A stretch of DNA of 64,000 bases. It comes from Hyparrhenia diplandra (taxonomy: Eukaryota > Streptophyta > Magnoliopsida > Poales > Poaceae). The stretch spans positions 496,001 through 560,000 of the forward strand of contig JADLZK010005528.1 of NCBI GenBank assembly GCA_015847255.1. The letters are read 5' to 3'. Position numbers and translations under genes: made by a program. Of the stretch, positions 36,528 to 47,783 are shown one piece after another; positions within the stretch are counted from its first letter, which is position 1; the number at the start of each line of letters is the position of its first letter. Under the pieces are notes generated by a model. It searched no databases. It was given only the letters and a program-made list of their open reading frames with translations, and was not told the origin of the DNA.

Positions 36528-36760
36528 CCCACGCACGCTCGTTAGCCGCGGTGGTCTGTACTTATTCAGTTATTATTACAGACAGGTTAAGATGGGTTTG
36601 TATTGTGCCGAGACTAGAGGCGCCTCTAGAAAACTGAGACGTATTAATGATGACGTCGCAGACGCGCTAGAACCGTCTGCAGACCAAAGCTTTGGTATTA
36701 TTAATACGTATATAATACATATACACAGGTCCGATCATAAACAAATGGCAGACGCCGCAA
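36528..36760 (+). other. CG-rich segment of unknown origin, right part, with a short ORF
   Basis: Continues the CG-rich segment after element B. A frame starting at ATG 36591 (MGLYCAETRGASRKLRRIND) runs 119 codons to 36948. The first 45 residues look protein-like (mixed charge, few rare residues) and the rest looks random. I do not recognise the product. A direct repeat AAAATTCATGTGTAT follows at 36767 and 36787. The frame also extends upstream into the LTR of B, so only the part from 36591 could be ancestral. Confidence 0.3.
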
Positions 36761-36924
36761 GCATGGAAAATTCATGTGTATTTCTTAAAATTCATGTGTA
36801 TCTCGGAATGTTCTTCACACGACATACCCGGTTGTTCAGGGCACGCCACACGCAGATTGTTCACAACACAAATAACACAGTTCAAATGCATGTATCCACC
36901 GATCGTCATGCAGCAAAGGGAAAC

Positions 36925-37042
36925 AGAAGGAACTCACAGTTCCGCTAAACGAATACTCGCCTTCAGGGCTGATGATCTCTTCCATAACAAACTTGGCGAT
37001 CTCCTCTCTAATATCCTCCAAATTAATCGAATTTCCAAACAA
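36925..37042 (-). CDS. Exon-like fragment, unknown product
   Basis: On the minus strand a T-rich tract ending TTTGTATTAG (acceptor, about 37055-37046) is followed by an open segment coding roughly DFDLFGNSINLEDIREEIAK then FVMEEIISPEGEYSFSGT, and then a donor GTGAGT at about 36937. The residues look like real protein, acidic and helical, but I cannot name the family. It lies downstream of the Transposase_24-type gene in the same orientation, so it may be a later exon of that transposon gene or a captured host exon. Confidence 0.4.
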
Positions 37043-37059
37043 ATCAAAATCCTAATACA

Positions 37060-37870
37060 AAGAAAGGTAGGCATAAGTGTTCGTTGTACACATGGTCTTT
37101 ATTGCCAAACAAAGGTAGGCACATGATGGAGCTGCACTTCGAGTTACCTCGTGGCGGTCCGGATGAACTTGTTTCATCGCAGCCGGTTAGTGGTGGGCGT
37201 GTAGAACCCACATGTCTTTTCATCGGTTTGCGCGGCAATCGCAAAACATATGAAACACAAAGTGGTTATTCACCGAATGGAAACACGCACGAGTCGCGTA
37301 ACTCCAAGTGAAGCACTACTTACCGCGTACATTCTTATGTGGACCTTGCCCGAAACATGCTTGTTTGGACCTTGCCGTCTTCTTTGTTGAGCCACGCTTG
37401 ATTCTCAGAGCTGCACTCGAGAGGCACTTCGGACATTCTTGTCATGCGAGCCACTCCCCCCGCATTCTTCCCCACAGCTCGCGCGAGGCACTCACGGTCA
37501 TCCTTGCCTTGAGAGCCGTTTCCACATCGTTAGCCGATGCACTCGCAAGGCACTCGACCGTCATTGGCATGCGATCGAAGTCGCCGCATTCCCATCCATT
37601 GCAGCACCGAGAAGGACTCGATCATTGCCGTCATTCCCATTTAAGCTACATGTCATACAGTCCTTTAGATTGACTTTCATTGAGGGCGTAAGTAGGCATG
37701 TGGAGGTTTTGGGGAGGTAAAAGAAGAGAGCTTTAGGAATGCTACAAGAAGGCGGGGCTCTGCTCCAATTGGATCATCTTACACATAGCCCGGCCCAAGA
37801 GCCTTAATCTCGTGCGTCGGAGGATCCAAAGAGTGTAGCCTCAAAACCGGGAGTTACATGATCAATAGAA
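37060..37870. other. No clear gene; part of CACTA-type unit
   Basis: Moderately GC-rich. TGCCTACCTTTGTTTGGCAA and TGCCTACCTTTCTTTGTA (minus strand, near 37110 and 37060) form a short direct repeat next to the exon-like fragment. 37330-37650 contains GGCACTCG/GCACTCGC repeats (CTCGAGAGGCACTTCGG, GCGCGAGGCACTCACGG, CTCGCAAGGCACTCGACCG). No protein recognised. Confidence 0.4.
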
Positions 37871-39100
37871 GCAAAAGAATGTCCTTCAAAGTATTGGTTG
37901 ACCTTTAAGATGTAGTTGATTCGGGTATACCATTCCCCTTGCTACCTCAACCAGATAACCTCGAGTCTTCACTACAAGGGTACATGGTGCCGACGTGGAA
38001 AGTATCTCAACCGCAAAGATCCGGTCGTCATCCGAACCGACTTCTCGCATGCAAATGCTCTTCACACCACCTACACGGCTAGGGGTGTTGGCGGCCGATG
38101 AACCATGTCCTCCCCGATTCCAACGCCGCCACCTTAGCTGTGAGCTCATCTAGTTGAGGTCCAAACTCTTCTCTATATGCTTCGGCCAACGCACCTAGAG
38201 ACTTTCTCTTTCTGTACATGTCGGCGCAAGCCTGCCAAAACTTCCAACCAGCCATACTAGACATACCACGCACACGCCCATGCGCTGCAGGGGTGCCTGG
38301 GACCTCTGTGGAGCATATCTCTTTCCCTTACACCGGTGCCCTCGGAAGAAGCACGGGCGGTCTTCTCTAAAACCTTCTCGGATAAAGACCGAGACTCTTC
38401 ACCGACCAAACAATTGCAGCCTTATTACCCGACACGCCCGATCGCGCACCATGCACGCAAAAAAATGCCGAGCGCGGTTCACCTGGAAATTCATGCCAAG
38501 GATTCTTGATGCTATTGTGGAGTAAGTAAGTGTCCTCCTTCTCCCACACGCCGAACTTTGCCTCATAACCTCCCGTCCCCGTGCGGTGGTCATGCTTGTT
38601 CTTCTCCCTAAGCCGCTTGTATCTCTCACTTGTTGCCGTGCCTCTTTGTTGCTCTTCGCTTCAAATAAAAGTCGCCCAATCATCCTTGGTGATGTATGGG
38701 TGCTTCACCGTGGCATCCAACCCCTTCATGACGTAATTCCACACTAGATTGCTTTTGAAGGTCCTAAAACTTTTGCCTACCGACCGCCACGACTTCTTAC
38801 ATGCTATGGGCCTTAAGTTGCCAACAAACTCCAATGAATTTCGACACGTCCTCAAATAAGAATTCCTTTGTTGCGGCGCTTAAGGAAGAGATGAATCTGT
38901 GAGCAAGGGGACCCTTTCTCTAGCAATCAGACACGCAAGTCTCTTCATTCTTAGCATGGCCACCTTCTCGTTGGGAAACCCTGCTCGGCTTGAGCGCCGT
39001 GACAACTATCTTGCCTTCGGCCACCTTGTGTGTGTCGACCCTCCGCTCGCAAGACCGGAAAGCCGGATGGCTGCCCTCTCCAAAGTAAAAAATCCCGAAC
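37871..39100 (-). pseudogene. CACTA-associated Transposase_24 (Ptta/En-Spm) protein, frame-broken
   Basis: Minus-strand reading order: KSWRSVGKSFRTFKSNLVWN then YVMKG...HPYITKDDWATFI (38800-38663); KHDHRTGTGGYEAKFGVWEK (about 38612-38540); NPWHEFPGEPRS (about 38500); a spacer; MGRVRGMSSMAGWKFWQ then ACADMYRKRKSL plus a coiled coil (38290-38110); then a C-terminal part with APCTLVVKTRGYLVEVARGM (about 37990-37920). This is the order of the plant Ptta/En-Spm (PF03004-type) proteins carried by CACTA elements. The protein is not the DDE transposase itself; its role in transposition is poorly known. At least four frame changes break it. Some sit at CAG/CTG and may be read errors. Confidence 0.7.
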
Positions 39101-39440
39101 GCCGCCCTATGGTACCATCATCTCTCTCTTGCCCCCCGTGGTACCATCATCTATCTCTTGCTCGTCTCTTCATATGTAGCTCTCCGTACCATCCTCTAGA
39201 GAATAAGTTGTTTCAATTTGCCAAATGATGTTATAAATGTGCCATCAGACACCTACATCAAACACATTTAGGTTACACAGAGAAGTCAACAGCTAGCACT
39301 AAGCAAAAAGCTAACAATAAGTAGGGTTTGTATATCACATAGCTGCAGCTTACCATTTTTTTGAGTGTCGCCAGCGGCCCAAAGACACACGACAAAGCTT
39401 CACCGGCAGTTCTAGGGGCGAGGAAAAGGTACAGTCATTG
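39101..39440. other. Upstream part of the CACTA unit, no gene seen
   Basis: Contains two close copies of CCCCGTGGTACCATCATCT (39105-39155, a local direct repeat). The rest is AT-rich intron-like DNA. No reading frame is convincing. Confidence 0.4.
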
Positions 39441-40395
39441 TTCTATCTTGAGCACGTATATTCATCTCTATAAATAAAATAAGCAGCAGTAGTTGCAGTT
39501 TCCTATGACAGAACCACAAAGATAACAACATTATAGTAACACTTTCGGGTGTCAAGTTCAAGATCTACAACCGAAAATATCCATGTGAGGATAAAATTAT
39601 ACAGTTCAATTCAAACATATGGCTTTTTATGAGGACTAAACAAACCACCGAGGCAGAGAACAAATAAAATGTCGAAAAACGTGAAAGGAAGCCGTAAATA
39701 TGTTGGTTGTAATATGAATGAGACCATCCAACACCTTTTCCAAGATTGTCCGTATTCGAAAAACGGTATGGAGGATCATCTTTTTTGCTACCGGCCTAAA
39801 CCGGCCCTAGATCTATATAACCCATATGTTTGGTACATGGCTTCCTAATCGAATAAAAGGATTAGAAACTTGATTTGGGTTGGGTTGGCGTCCACGCCTA
39901 TATCTTTGGGCAATTTGGTATTTGTCGAAACGATATTATCTTTAACAAAATGATAGTTTTTTCGTTGTCGAAGGTTTTTTCGGATAAGCCTATTGGCTGC
40001 GGTGATCGAGCCCGATTCTGGCGTGATGAATAAGACAAGAACACACTCTCACTAATTAGCGAGAAAACTAGAAGTGATTACTTTGGAGTTTCCCTATAGA
40101 GGGTGGAACCACATTTATCATTTGCTTTAGTTCTCCTTATCTGTTTTAGAGACTTATTTTGCTCTACCTTTTTATCCACTACTTGTAATAACAGGTTGTG
40201 TACATCCTCGGATGTAGAGGCCGGATGTTTTTCTCACCCATTATCTAAAAACAAAAAAGCTTTGTCGCTCGAGCAGATTTGAAAATTTGGGTCACCTGAA
40301 ATTAGCAAGGCCCTAATATTATACTGATTCAATTCTATAATAGACGATCTGTGAGGACTACACAATCCACAGAGGCACAGATCACAACAAAATTG

Positions 40396-40547
40396 CACTC
40401 CCTCCGTTTCCAAATTGTAAGTCGCTTTGACTTTTTGGTTCGTTCATTTTGCTATGTATCCGGGCATATTATTGTATCTAGATACATAGCTAAATAGATG
40501 TAACAAAAAAAGTCAAAGCGACTTACAAGCTGAAACAGAGGAAGTAG
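40396..40547. mobile_element. Stowaway MITE, array copy 1
   Basis: ACTCCCTCCGTTTCCAAATT at the left end; the right end is the inverted complement, ending GAAGTAG. Long inverted arms (TAAGTCGCTTTGACTTTTT / AAAAAGTCAAAGCGACTTAC) face each other around TGTATCTAGATACA. Confidence 0.85.
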
Positions 40548-40919
40548 TTCAGGAATAGAGGAATATAAACAAACCGTAGTTTAACAACAGTTCGTTTAGG
40601 TGGGAAAATTTTTGTAAGACAAGATAGTAGTAGTACTTCGACAGCAGCAGCAAGTGTTCTCAAGCTTGTGTATTCATCTATAAAGAAAATAAGCAAAGAG
40701 AATTAACACCTTTCCTCACTACCTAGCTTAATGAAAAAATTCGCGACACCGGATGATGCGTTGATGCCGGAAATCACTGGAGTAGCTACATCGCCTCGAA
40801 CAGATTTGAAACTTTCAAACCACCCGAAATTAGCAAGGCCCTAATATTATACGATTCAATTCTCAGACAGGCGCCTCTCGAGGACTACACAATCCGAGAG
40901 GCACGGATCACAAAAATTG

Positions 40920-41075
40920 CACTCCCTCCGTTTCCAAATTGCAAAAGTCGCTTTAACTTTTTTTAGTTCATCCATTTTGCTATGTATCCGGGCATATTAT
41001 TGTATCTAGATACATAGCTAAATGGATGTACCAAAAAAGTCAAAGCGATTTTACAAACCAAAACGGAAGAAGTAG
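40920..41075. mobile_element. Stowaway MITE, array copy 2
   Basis: Same element at the same place in the next tandem unit. Ends CACTCCCTCCG and GAAGAAGTAG. Confidence 0.85.
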
Positions 41076-41445
41076 TTCAGAATAGAGGAATATAAACAAA
41101 CCGTAGTTTAGCAACAGTTCGTTTCATGGGAAAATTTTTGTAAGACAAGATAGTAGTAGTACTCAACAGAGCAGTCATTGTTCACATGCTTGTGTATTCA
41201 TCTATGAAGAAAATAAGCGCGAAATTAACACCTTTCCTCACTACGGCGAATGAAAAATTCAGGCGACACCGGATGATGAGTTGATGCCCGGAAATCACCG
41301 AAGGAGCTACGTCGCTTGAACAGATTTGAAAATTTCAGTCACCGAAAAATTAGCAAGGCCCTAATATTATACAGTTCAATTCCTCGTAATAGGAAGCCTA
41401 TGAGCACTACACAATCCACGAGAGGCAATGATCATCACAAAATTA

Positions 41446-41595
41446 CACTCCCTCGTTTCCAAATTGTAAAGTCGCTTTGACTTTTTGGTTCGTCCATTTT
41501 GCTATGTATCCAGGCATATTATTGTATCTAGATACATAGCTAAATGGATGTACCAAAAAGTCAAAGCGACTTACAAGTCGAAACGGAGGAAGTAG
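41446..41595. mobile_element. Stowaway MITE, array copy 3
   Basis: Same element; left end ACTCCCTCGTTTCC (one C short), right end GGAGGAAGTAG. Confidence 0.85.
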
Positions 41596-41969
41596 TTCAG
41601 AATAGAGGAATATAAACAAATCGTAGTTTAGCAACATTCGTTTAGTGGGAAAAATTTTTGTAAGACAAGATAGTAGTAGTACTTTTCGACAGAAGCGGTC
41701 ATTGTTCTCATGCTTGTGTATTCATCTATGAAAGAAAATAAGCGGCGAAATTAACACCTTTCCTCACTACCGGGCGAATGAAAAATTCAGCGACAATCGA
41801 TTATGAGTTGATGCCCGGAAATCACCGAAGGACCTACATCGCCCGAACAGATTTGAAAATTTTAGTCACACGGAAATTAGCAAGGCCCTAATATTATACA
41901 AGTTCAATTCTATAATAGGCGCCTGTGAGGACTACACAATCCACTGAGGCACGAGATCACAAAAAATTG

Positions 41970-42123
41970 CACTCCCTCCGTTCCAAATTTAAAAGTCGCT
42001 TTTGACTTTTTTGGTTCGTCCATTTTGCTATGTATCCAGGCATATTATTGTATCTAGATACATAGCTAAATAGATGTACCAAAAAAAGTCAAAGCGACTT
42101 ACAAACCGAAACGGAAGAAGTAG
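41970..42123. mobile_element. Stowaway MITE, array copy 4
   Basis: Same element at the same place in unit 4. Confidence 0.85.
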
Positions 42124-42461
42124 TTCGGGAATAGAGGAATATAAACAAGCTATAGTTTAGCAACAGTTCGTTTCGTGGGAAAATTTTTGTAAGACAAGAT
42201 AGTAGTAGTACTTTCGCGGAGCGTTAGTGTTCTCAAGCTTGTGTATTCATCTATGAAGAAAATAAGCAAAGCAGAATTATCACCTTTCCTCACTTCCCGG
42301 CGACCGAAAAATTCAGCGACACCCGGATGGCGTTGATGCCACCGTTGGATGGAAATCACCGAAGTATCCATGTGAGGCTAATATTATACGATTCAATTCC
42401 TCGCAATAGGCGCCTGCGTGAGGACTACACAATCCACGAGAGGCACAGATCACAAAAATTA

Positions 42462-42610
42462 CACTCCCTCGTTTCCAAATTGTAAGTCGCTTTGACTTTT
42501 TTGGTTCGCCCATTTTGCTATGTATCCAGGCATATTATTGTATCTAGATACATAGCTAAATGGATGTACCAAAAGTCAAAGCGACTTACAAACTGAAACG
42601 GAAGAAGTAG
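42462..42610. mobile_element. Stowaway MITE, array copy 5
   Basis: Same element in unit 5; the sixth partial unit (from 42836) lacks it. Confidence 0.85.
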
Positions 42611-43209
42611 TTCAGGAATAGAGGAATATAAACAAACCGTAGTTTAGCAACAGTTCGTTTCAGGGGAAAATTTTTGTAAGACAAGATAGTAGTAGTACTC
42701 GACGAGCGGTTAGTGTTCTCAAGCTTGTGTATTCATCTATGAAATAAGCGGAGAATTATCACCTTTCCTCACTTCGGGCGACCGAAAAATTCAGCGACAC
42801 CGGATGGCGTTGATGCCACCGTTGGATGGAAATCACCGAAGTATCCATGTGAGGCTAATATTATACGATTCAATTACGCAATAGTGGGCCTATTAGGACT
42901 ACAAGAACTACGTGAGTCATAGAACACAAAATAAATTAAATGTAGTTCAGAATAGAATAGTATAGACAAAACTGCAGCTTTAGAAACATTTCATTTAATA
43001 GGAGCAGATCATTGTTCTTGAGCATGTATATTCATCTATAAAGAAAATAAGCGTAAGTAGTTGCGTCTCCTAAAACAAAAACACAAAGGTAACAACATTA
43101 ATGTAGTAGCCAGTGTCAAGTTCAAGTATGTACAACTCAATACATCCATCTCGGGATATAGTTATACGTTCAATTCTGTAATAGACGGTCTATGAGGAGT
43201 AGACGAGCC

Positions 43210-43305
43210 TGCTCGCTTGTTCTTGCAATTTTGCTTCATCTTGTTTCAAGCTTATTCTCTCACAGAAACTATTAAACAAGCGAACAGTGCTCAAAAGGGG
43301 GTACG
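43210..43305. repeat. GCTTGTTCTTGC...CAAGCGAACA fold-back motif (with a second copy at 43640-43730)
   Basis: Both copies run from GCTTG(C)TTG...TTGCTTCATCTTGTTTCA to ATTAAACA(C)AAGCGAACA, with imperfect inverted ends. Parts of the same motif (TTCTTGCTTCATCTTGTTTC then ACTATTAAATC) recur at 56110-56155, 59190-59255 and 61975-62030, so it is a small dispersed element. Confidence 0.5.
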
Positions 43306-43830
43306 TATCACCAAAAAAAAAGGTAGTTCAGAATAGTGGAGTATAAAGAAACTATAGATTCATGGCGGTTCATTTAATATGCACATTTTTGTATGACAAG
43401 ATACCGTAGTACTCTACATGTAAGGTCAGAAAGTTTACTTGAGCACGCATATTCATCTATAAAGAAAATAAGCAAAGATAAAGTGGATAACAACAACATT
43501 GTAGTTATATATAGTAGCAAATCGGGGTAGTAGCGGTGAGGTGTTAAGTTCGGTATGTACAACTCAATTATATCCATATTATGAGGATAAAATTATAGTT
43601 CAATTCATGCACGTAATAGACGGTATGTGAGGACTAGTCGACTGCTTGCTTGTGCTTGCTTCATCTTGTTTCAGCTTATTCTCTCTCACGTACGTAATAC
43701 TATATATTAAACACAAGCGAACAAGGCTTCGAGAGGCAAGATCACGGAAAAACAAAAAAAGGTAGTTCAGAATAGTGGAATCTAACAAATCGTAGTTCAA
43801 GAAAAAGAGAGGCAATGCATACAAGATTGA

Positions 43831-44210
43831 TGGGCTAGATATGAAACCCTAGAATGGCCGGTTGGCTCCGGTGGAGGAAGAAGCCGTCGGAGAAGGAGGT
43901 CGCTGGCGGAAGTGGCGTCGGCTTGAATGGCGCGGATGCGTCGGCGGTGGCGATTGGGCCGATGAGGCGCCCGAAACCCTAGAGTCGCCCTCGTGAGGAG
44001 TGTGGCTAGGAACCAAACACCCCGATCGAAATGAATCGCCGCGCCGCGTGACGAGGCGGGTAAAATTTTTCGAGTTTTGTAAAGGCTGGGCGCGATAAAA
44101 ATCATAGCGAAAAATTGGGCGGGCACAAGTAAAACGTATAATAAGTCGTTCAGCTAATTTTGGTTGATTGAATAGTATTCTGTGAAAGAGAATAAGCCAC
44201 TTCACCCGCA
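43831..44210 (-). promoter_or_regulatory. GC-rich leader/promoter-like region, minus strand
   Basis: Minus strand carries two CTAGGGTTT-type leader motifs (AGGGTTTCGGGCGCC near 43975 and AGGGTTTCATATCTAG near 43850) in GC-rich DNA preceded by AT-rich sequence. Such leaders are usual at transcription starts of plant CACTA genes. It lies upstream of the tandem array and the Transposase_24-type gene in the same orientation. No conserved protein is encoded. Confidence 0.35.
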
Positions 44211-44239
44211 CCGGGCGCGTGGTGGGGCCGCCCCTGTCG

Positions 44240-44815
44240 TGGTCATAGTGCGCACTGCCCCTATGTGTGTATAATAATATATATAAATGTATAATAATGT
44301 ATATATAAGTATCTACTACCTGCGTTTGCTCTCCCTCTCGTATCTCTCCTTACGCCTCTCGCGATTCATTCCATCTCTTGCTCTCTTCCGTTCCATCTCG
44401 GTGAGCTCGAGATGCGAGGTCTTGAAGGATCTTGGCATCATAGGTGTTCGCCCTTCGAATTGGAAAGAGGAGCTGGTCTTTGGATGAAGAAGAAGCTTCG
44501 ATGGGCGGTCCAAGTGGTGACACCAAAAGAAAAACTTGGAGCTGATGCTTTGGAGGACTTGATGTGGAAGACGAACGTGTTTATTATTACATGCATTTGT
44601 CCGTGTTATCATTGGATGTGTTTCGATCCATCTTCGTAAACATGTAATAATGCCCGATGCAATGTTATTATTGTGGTATTTGCGAATATCACAATGCGTC
44701 GGTGCAATGCTTGGTGTCAAGATTTTGCACCCGTGAAAAGTCAATTGAGTGGAGTGGATCCTTTTGTAGTTAATATGCCATCCGTTCTGCACCCATGTTG
44801 TGTAAAGGCGTGAGT
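44240..44815 (+). CDS. Possible short gene, product unknown
   Basis: A TATATATAAG box (about 44298) is followed by a CT-rich leader (44325-44400) and an ATG at 44412 opening a 75-codon frame (MRGLEGSWHHRCSPFELERG). The downstream DNA (44590-44780) is AT-rich and UTR-like. The layout is gene-like but the protein resembles nothing I know and lacks any domain. It could equally be the end of a transcript unit with no protein. Confidence 0.25.
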
Positions 44816-44817
44816 GA

Positions 44818-45067
44818 TACTCCCTCCGTCCAACCATAAAAAAACATAATTTTTGACCTTTTCAAATCTAATTTTACTATTCATCTTGCTCAACATATTT
44901 GTGTAAATTCCAAAATAAATTAGCTATTGTTATAATATCTTTAATGATCTAATAAGTCATAACAAAATTGATAATATTTATATACATTATTCAAATAAAA
45001 CGAATGGTCAAATTAGATTTTGAAAGGTCAAAGAATTGCGTTTTTTTTTTGTTGGACGGAGGGAGTA
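44818..45067. mobile_element. Stowaway MITE, 250 bp
   Basis: Begins TACTCCCTCCGTCCAACCAT and ends TTGTTGGACGGAGGGAGTA. Long imperfect arms (TTTTTGACCTTTTCAAATCT / AGATTTTGAAAGGTCAAAG). Confidence 0.9.
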
Positions 45068-45345
45068 CTCCACGCTTGCCGACCGTGGGTTTGCAACTAC
45101 TGCCTACGACACGCCGCGATACTAAAAGCGCGTGAGTAATAAAGTGATCACTGTCGGCCGAAGTCTACTTCACGACGCCGTCCGCCACCTCTCTACACCG
45201 CGCAATTAGAGAGCGAACTCACTTCCGTGCCCGGCTACATCTATCTCGCCGTCGCCGCCGCCGCTATAAGCTTAGCTTCCCACGCCGCCTTCCACGTACC
45301 ACCACCGCCACCGCGCCGGGCCAGCGCCGCCCCTCGCCGCGCACC

Positions 45346-46110
45346 ATGCATGCGGGCTTCCGTCGGAGATGCTTGCATTGGTTGCCATCCACGCCGCCAA
45401 GGAGGCAGAGGATCCCATGGACGACCTCACCATTCTACGCAAAGCGACCTGTAGCGGATGGCGAGAGAGGTGTGCGGTGACGCCATGGTGGGACGGAGCA
45501 TCCCACCGGGAGGGGTTTTCCAACGTAACGAGGGAATGGCGTACCCTCATCACCAATCTCGCCATCGTCGGCAACCCGGAGGCGTGTTTCGCGAGCAGCC
45601 CGCTCGCCTCGCTCGTCGATGGTCGCGGCACCGTCGCCCCCCGCCGACATGCCGCGCGACGCCGCCGATGCGGGGCATGAACTCGCTTCGTACGTACACG
45701 CCCTTGCTCTCTACAGATGAACACCGCCGATGACGACGACACCGCACGAAAGGTGTTATGGGGATCGAAGGCGACGCGGTGACGGCGGCGGACGTGGGGC
45801 TTGTGGGCGAATCGTGGACGCCTCCGCGCACAGGCAATAGCGGTGTTGAGCGACGAGCTGATGGTGGCGCCCTATCCAGCGGGTTTTCGGTTTCTCCGTC
45901 GTCTCCCTGCTCTGGCCCAACCGCCGGTGCCTCGCCAACACGGGCATCTTCGATGCAGCGTGCCGGGCTGTGGCGACATTGCCGGATGGTCGGAGTCGGA
46001 GCGTGGAAGGCAACCGTGGGGAGTGTACTTGCGTGGCGCAAAGGCGGGATCAGCGACGAGTCTACTTTGTTCTTCGTTGATGGCTTGTGGGCATGAGTGT
46101 ACCGTTCTTC
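45346..46110 (+). pseudogene. F-box-like protein copy 1 (At2g35280/At1g67623-like grass family), frame-broken
   Basis: A reading frame with LPSEMLALVAIHAAKEAEDP then MDDLTILRKATC (45357-45455) matches the N-terminal F-box-like part of a large grass family (consensus LP..(I/M)L..IA...A....MDDL..LRATC). In other frames follow NLAIVGNPEACF (45555-45600, the family's VGNPEACF motif) and MPRDAADAGHELASYVHALALYR (45640-45715). Family proteins act as substrate adaptors of SCF ubiquitin ligases or are uncharacterised. At least three frame shifts occur. The start is ATG 45346 with one frame change, or ATG 45369 inside the motif. Paralogues lie at 49671 and 51494. Confidence 0.55.
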
Positions 46111-46978
46111 CAATGCGGGGGAGTTGCTCTCACGTTGCGGTGTGACGCCTAGCTAGATATAACAACTTTTGGTAGCTTTTGGAAGTGTGCACGCGTCGTA
46201 GGGGATGCATATATGGTGTGCATATGTTCGATCCTTACCTAGCAGTGATGTTCAAGAAACGTAGATCTGGATGAAACGAAGACCGAGATGTTTTAATTAG
46301 TTGTAATATAATCCGTGTGTTATAATGCTCACTGTTTCAGTGTCTACCATTAATTCGCCACGCGCGGCCACGAGCCCATGGTCGCCGCGAGCACCCGGCC
46401 GGCATGGCTATAGTTAGCCGCCTCTCGGGCTGAACTCTCTCCCTTCTTTCTTACCTTGCCACCTCGAGGCTCGTCGGCTTGAAGGTGCGCTATTCTGTGC
46501 TTGGATTGAGGTCACCTTTGGAACGCCGCCGTGTCCGCCGGTTCACACGCCGGCCGCCGCGTTCGAGCTAGCGTTCACCATGATGGCAACAACCCCTCTG
46601 CGACCGCCCCCGCCTCGACCGAGTTTTGAAAACCGTTTATGCCGCACTCCTGATGCCTCCATCCCGTCCATGTAACCTCGGCCTGTCCTCGCCGCCGGAG
46701 AGTGTCGCTCCCTCTCCGCAAGGCGCCCGCCTTAACGTGCCGGCGTCGAGCTCGCGGTAGGCGGAGCCTATTCAAACCCGCTCATCCGATAGCATAGATA
46801 GGAACGCTAGTTTCGGGGATCACGGTGTTCGTCCTCCCGTCGCTAGAGACATCATCTACCGTGTGCGGTGTTATGATGGACTTCTCCTCGAAGGGGTGAT
46901 TCACCATTGGCGCGGTTTCTAAGACGAGGGAACAAGAGAACACAAATGATAGAAAAAGATTGACACGCACGCATCATA
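46111..46978. other. No convincing gene
   Basis: 46140-46360 looks like a 3' UTR (AT-rich, ending AGTTGTAATATAATCCGTGTG, echoed at 52455-52480 after copy 3). 46360-46780 is GC-rich without a sustained frame. A minus-strand frame at 46894-46785 (MVNHPFEEKSIITPHTVDD) is short and unrecognised. Confidence 0.4.
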
Positions 46979-47065
46979 TTAATTAAACCGATATAAGGAA
47001 ACAAGATAACCCAAATTAACGAAAGATAAAGAGATTGCCATGCAATGTAAGAAAAAAAGAAGAGA

Positions 47066-47345
47066 ACCTAGGCCGCCTTCTTGGCCTTCTTGGCCGCCCG
47101 CTTGGCCGGCTTCCCGGCCGCCGCCTTCCCGGCCGCCTCCTCCGGTTTGGCCGGTATCCCTCGGCGAGGGTATCGGCCGTAGATTCGATCCGAGGGCGAG
47201 AAGTTGGCCCTCTCCCTCGAGGGGCAGATTCACTTTTGGCGTGCCAACATCGTTGGCCGTGCCGTTCAGCCTTGGTGAGGGCGGCGCGGAGGCGCTCCAT
47301 AGCGAACTTCATCTCCTCCCCGGGTGGCGGCCATGTCGACGATCG
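47066..47345 (-). pseudogene. Short basic Ala/Lys-tailed protein, frame-broken
   Basis: Minus-strand codons give EEMKFAMERLRAALTKAERH (about 47310-47250) and, in another frame, NFSPSDRIYGRYPRRGIPAK then PEEAAGKAAAGKPAKRAAKK and AKKAA with stop at about 47069. The Lys/Ala-rich tail resembles those of linker histones and other DNA-binding nuclear proteins, but no globular H1 domain is seen. One or two frame changes lie between the parts. The family is not recognised. Confidence 0.4.
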
Positions 47346-47783
47346 TGGGCGGCGAGTCCCGCTTTCCGTGAGAGGGGCACGAAAGAGAAGTTAGTGTTGG
47401 ATAACGGGGGGGGGCGGGGCGGGGTATAAATGTGGCATTTCCAAAAGATGGTTGCTCGGAAAAACGCCACCGGCGACCGCCTGCGCCCAATGGCCGTCTC
47501 CTCGGCACTCAACGGCGATCTGTATTTTCCAAAGCACAACCAACGTTAATTAATTGTTTGTTTTTGACAAATTTTACAATGAACAAGTTAAGATTCAAAT
47601 CAAATTTAAGAGCTATTTAATTTTAATCGCTCTTTAAACTGAAACGAAAAGCATTCAGGGACGGAGGGAGCAACACACAGCAATAATATATAATTTATTA
47701 ATATACAAAAAAAAACAAAAAAACAGAACAATATTAAAAATGATAAAAAAAAGGAGGAAGGCCGCCGGCCTAGTCCTCCTCGT

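Larger units (their letters stand above)
39440..43830. repeat. Approximately 525-bp tandem array with an embedded MITE, five core units
   Basis: Core units start with CAGATTTGAAAATTT at 40276, 40801, 41321 and 41848; a fifth lacks that start (about 42376), and partial or diverged units lie at 42836-43830 and 39440-39650. Each core unit holds AGCAAGGCCCTAATATTATA, a Stowaway MITE and a downstream part with TTCATCTATGAAGAAAATAA. Unit-to-unit differences sit largely at CAG/CTG. The array probably lies in the 5' intron of the minus-strand CACTA gene. Confidence 0.85.

Noticed and set aside
36406..36948. 180-codon plus-strand frame as one gene
   Set aside because: Its first part lies in the 3' LTR of element B and repeats in the 5' LTR; only the part from 36591 can be independent.
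45550..46113. 187-codon minus-strand frame over F-box copy 1
   Set aside because: A shadow of GC-rich plus-strand coding DNA; the plus strand carries the recognisable family motifs.
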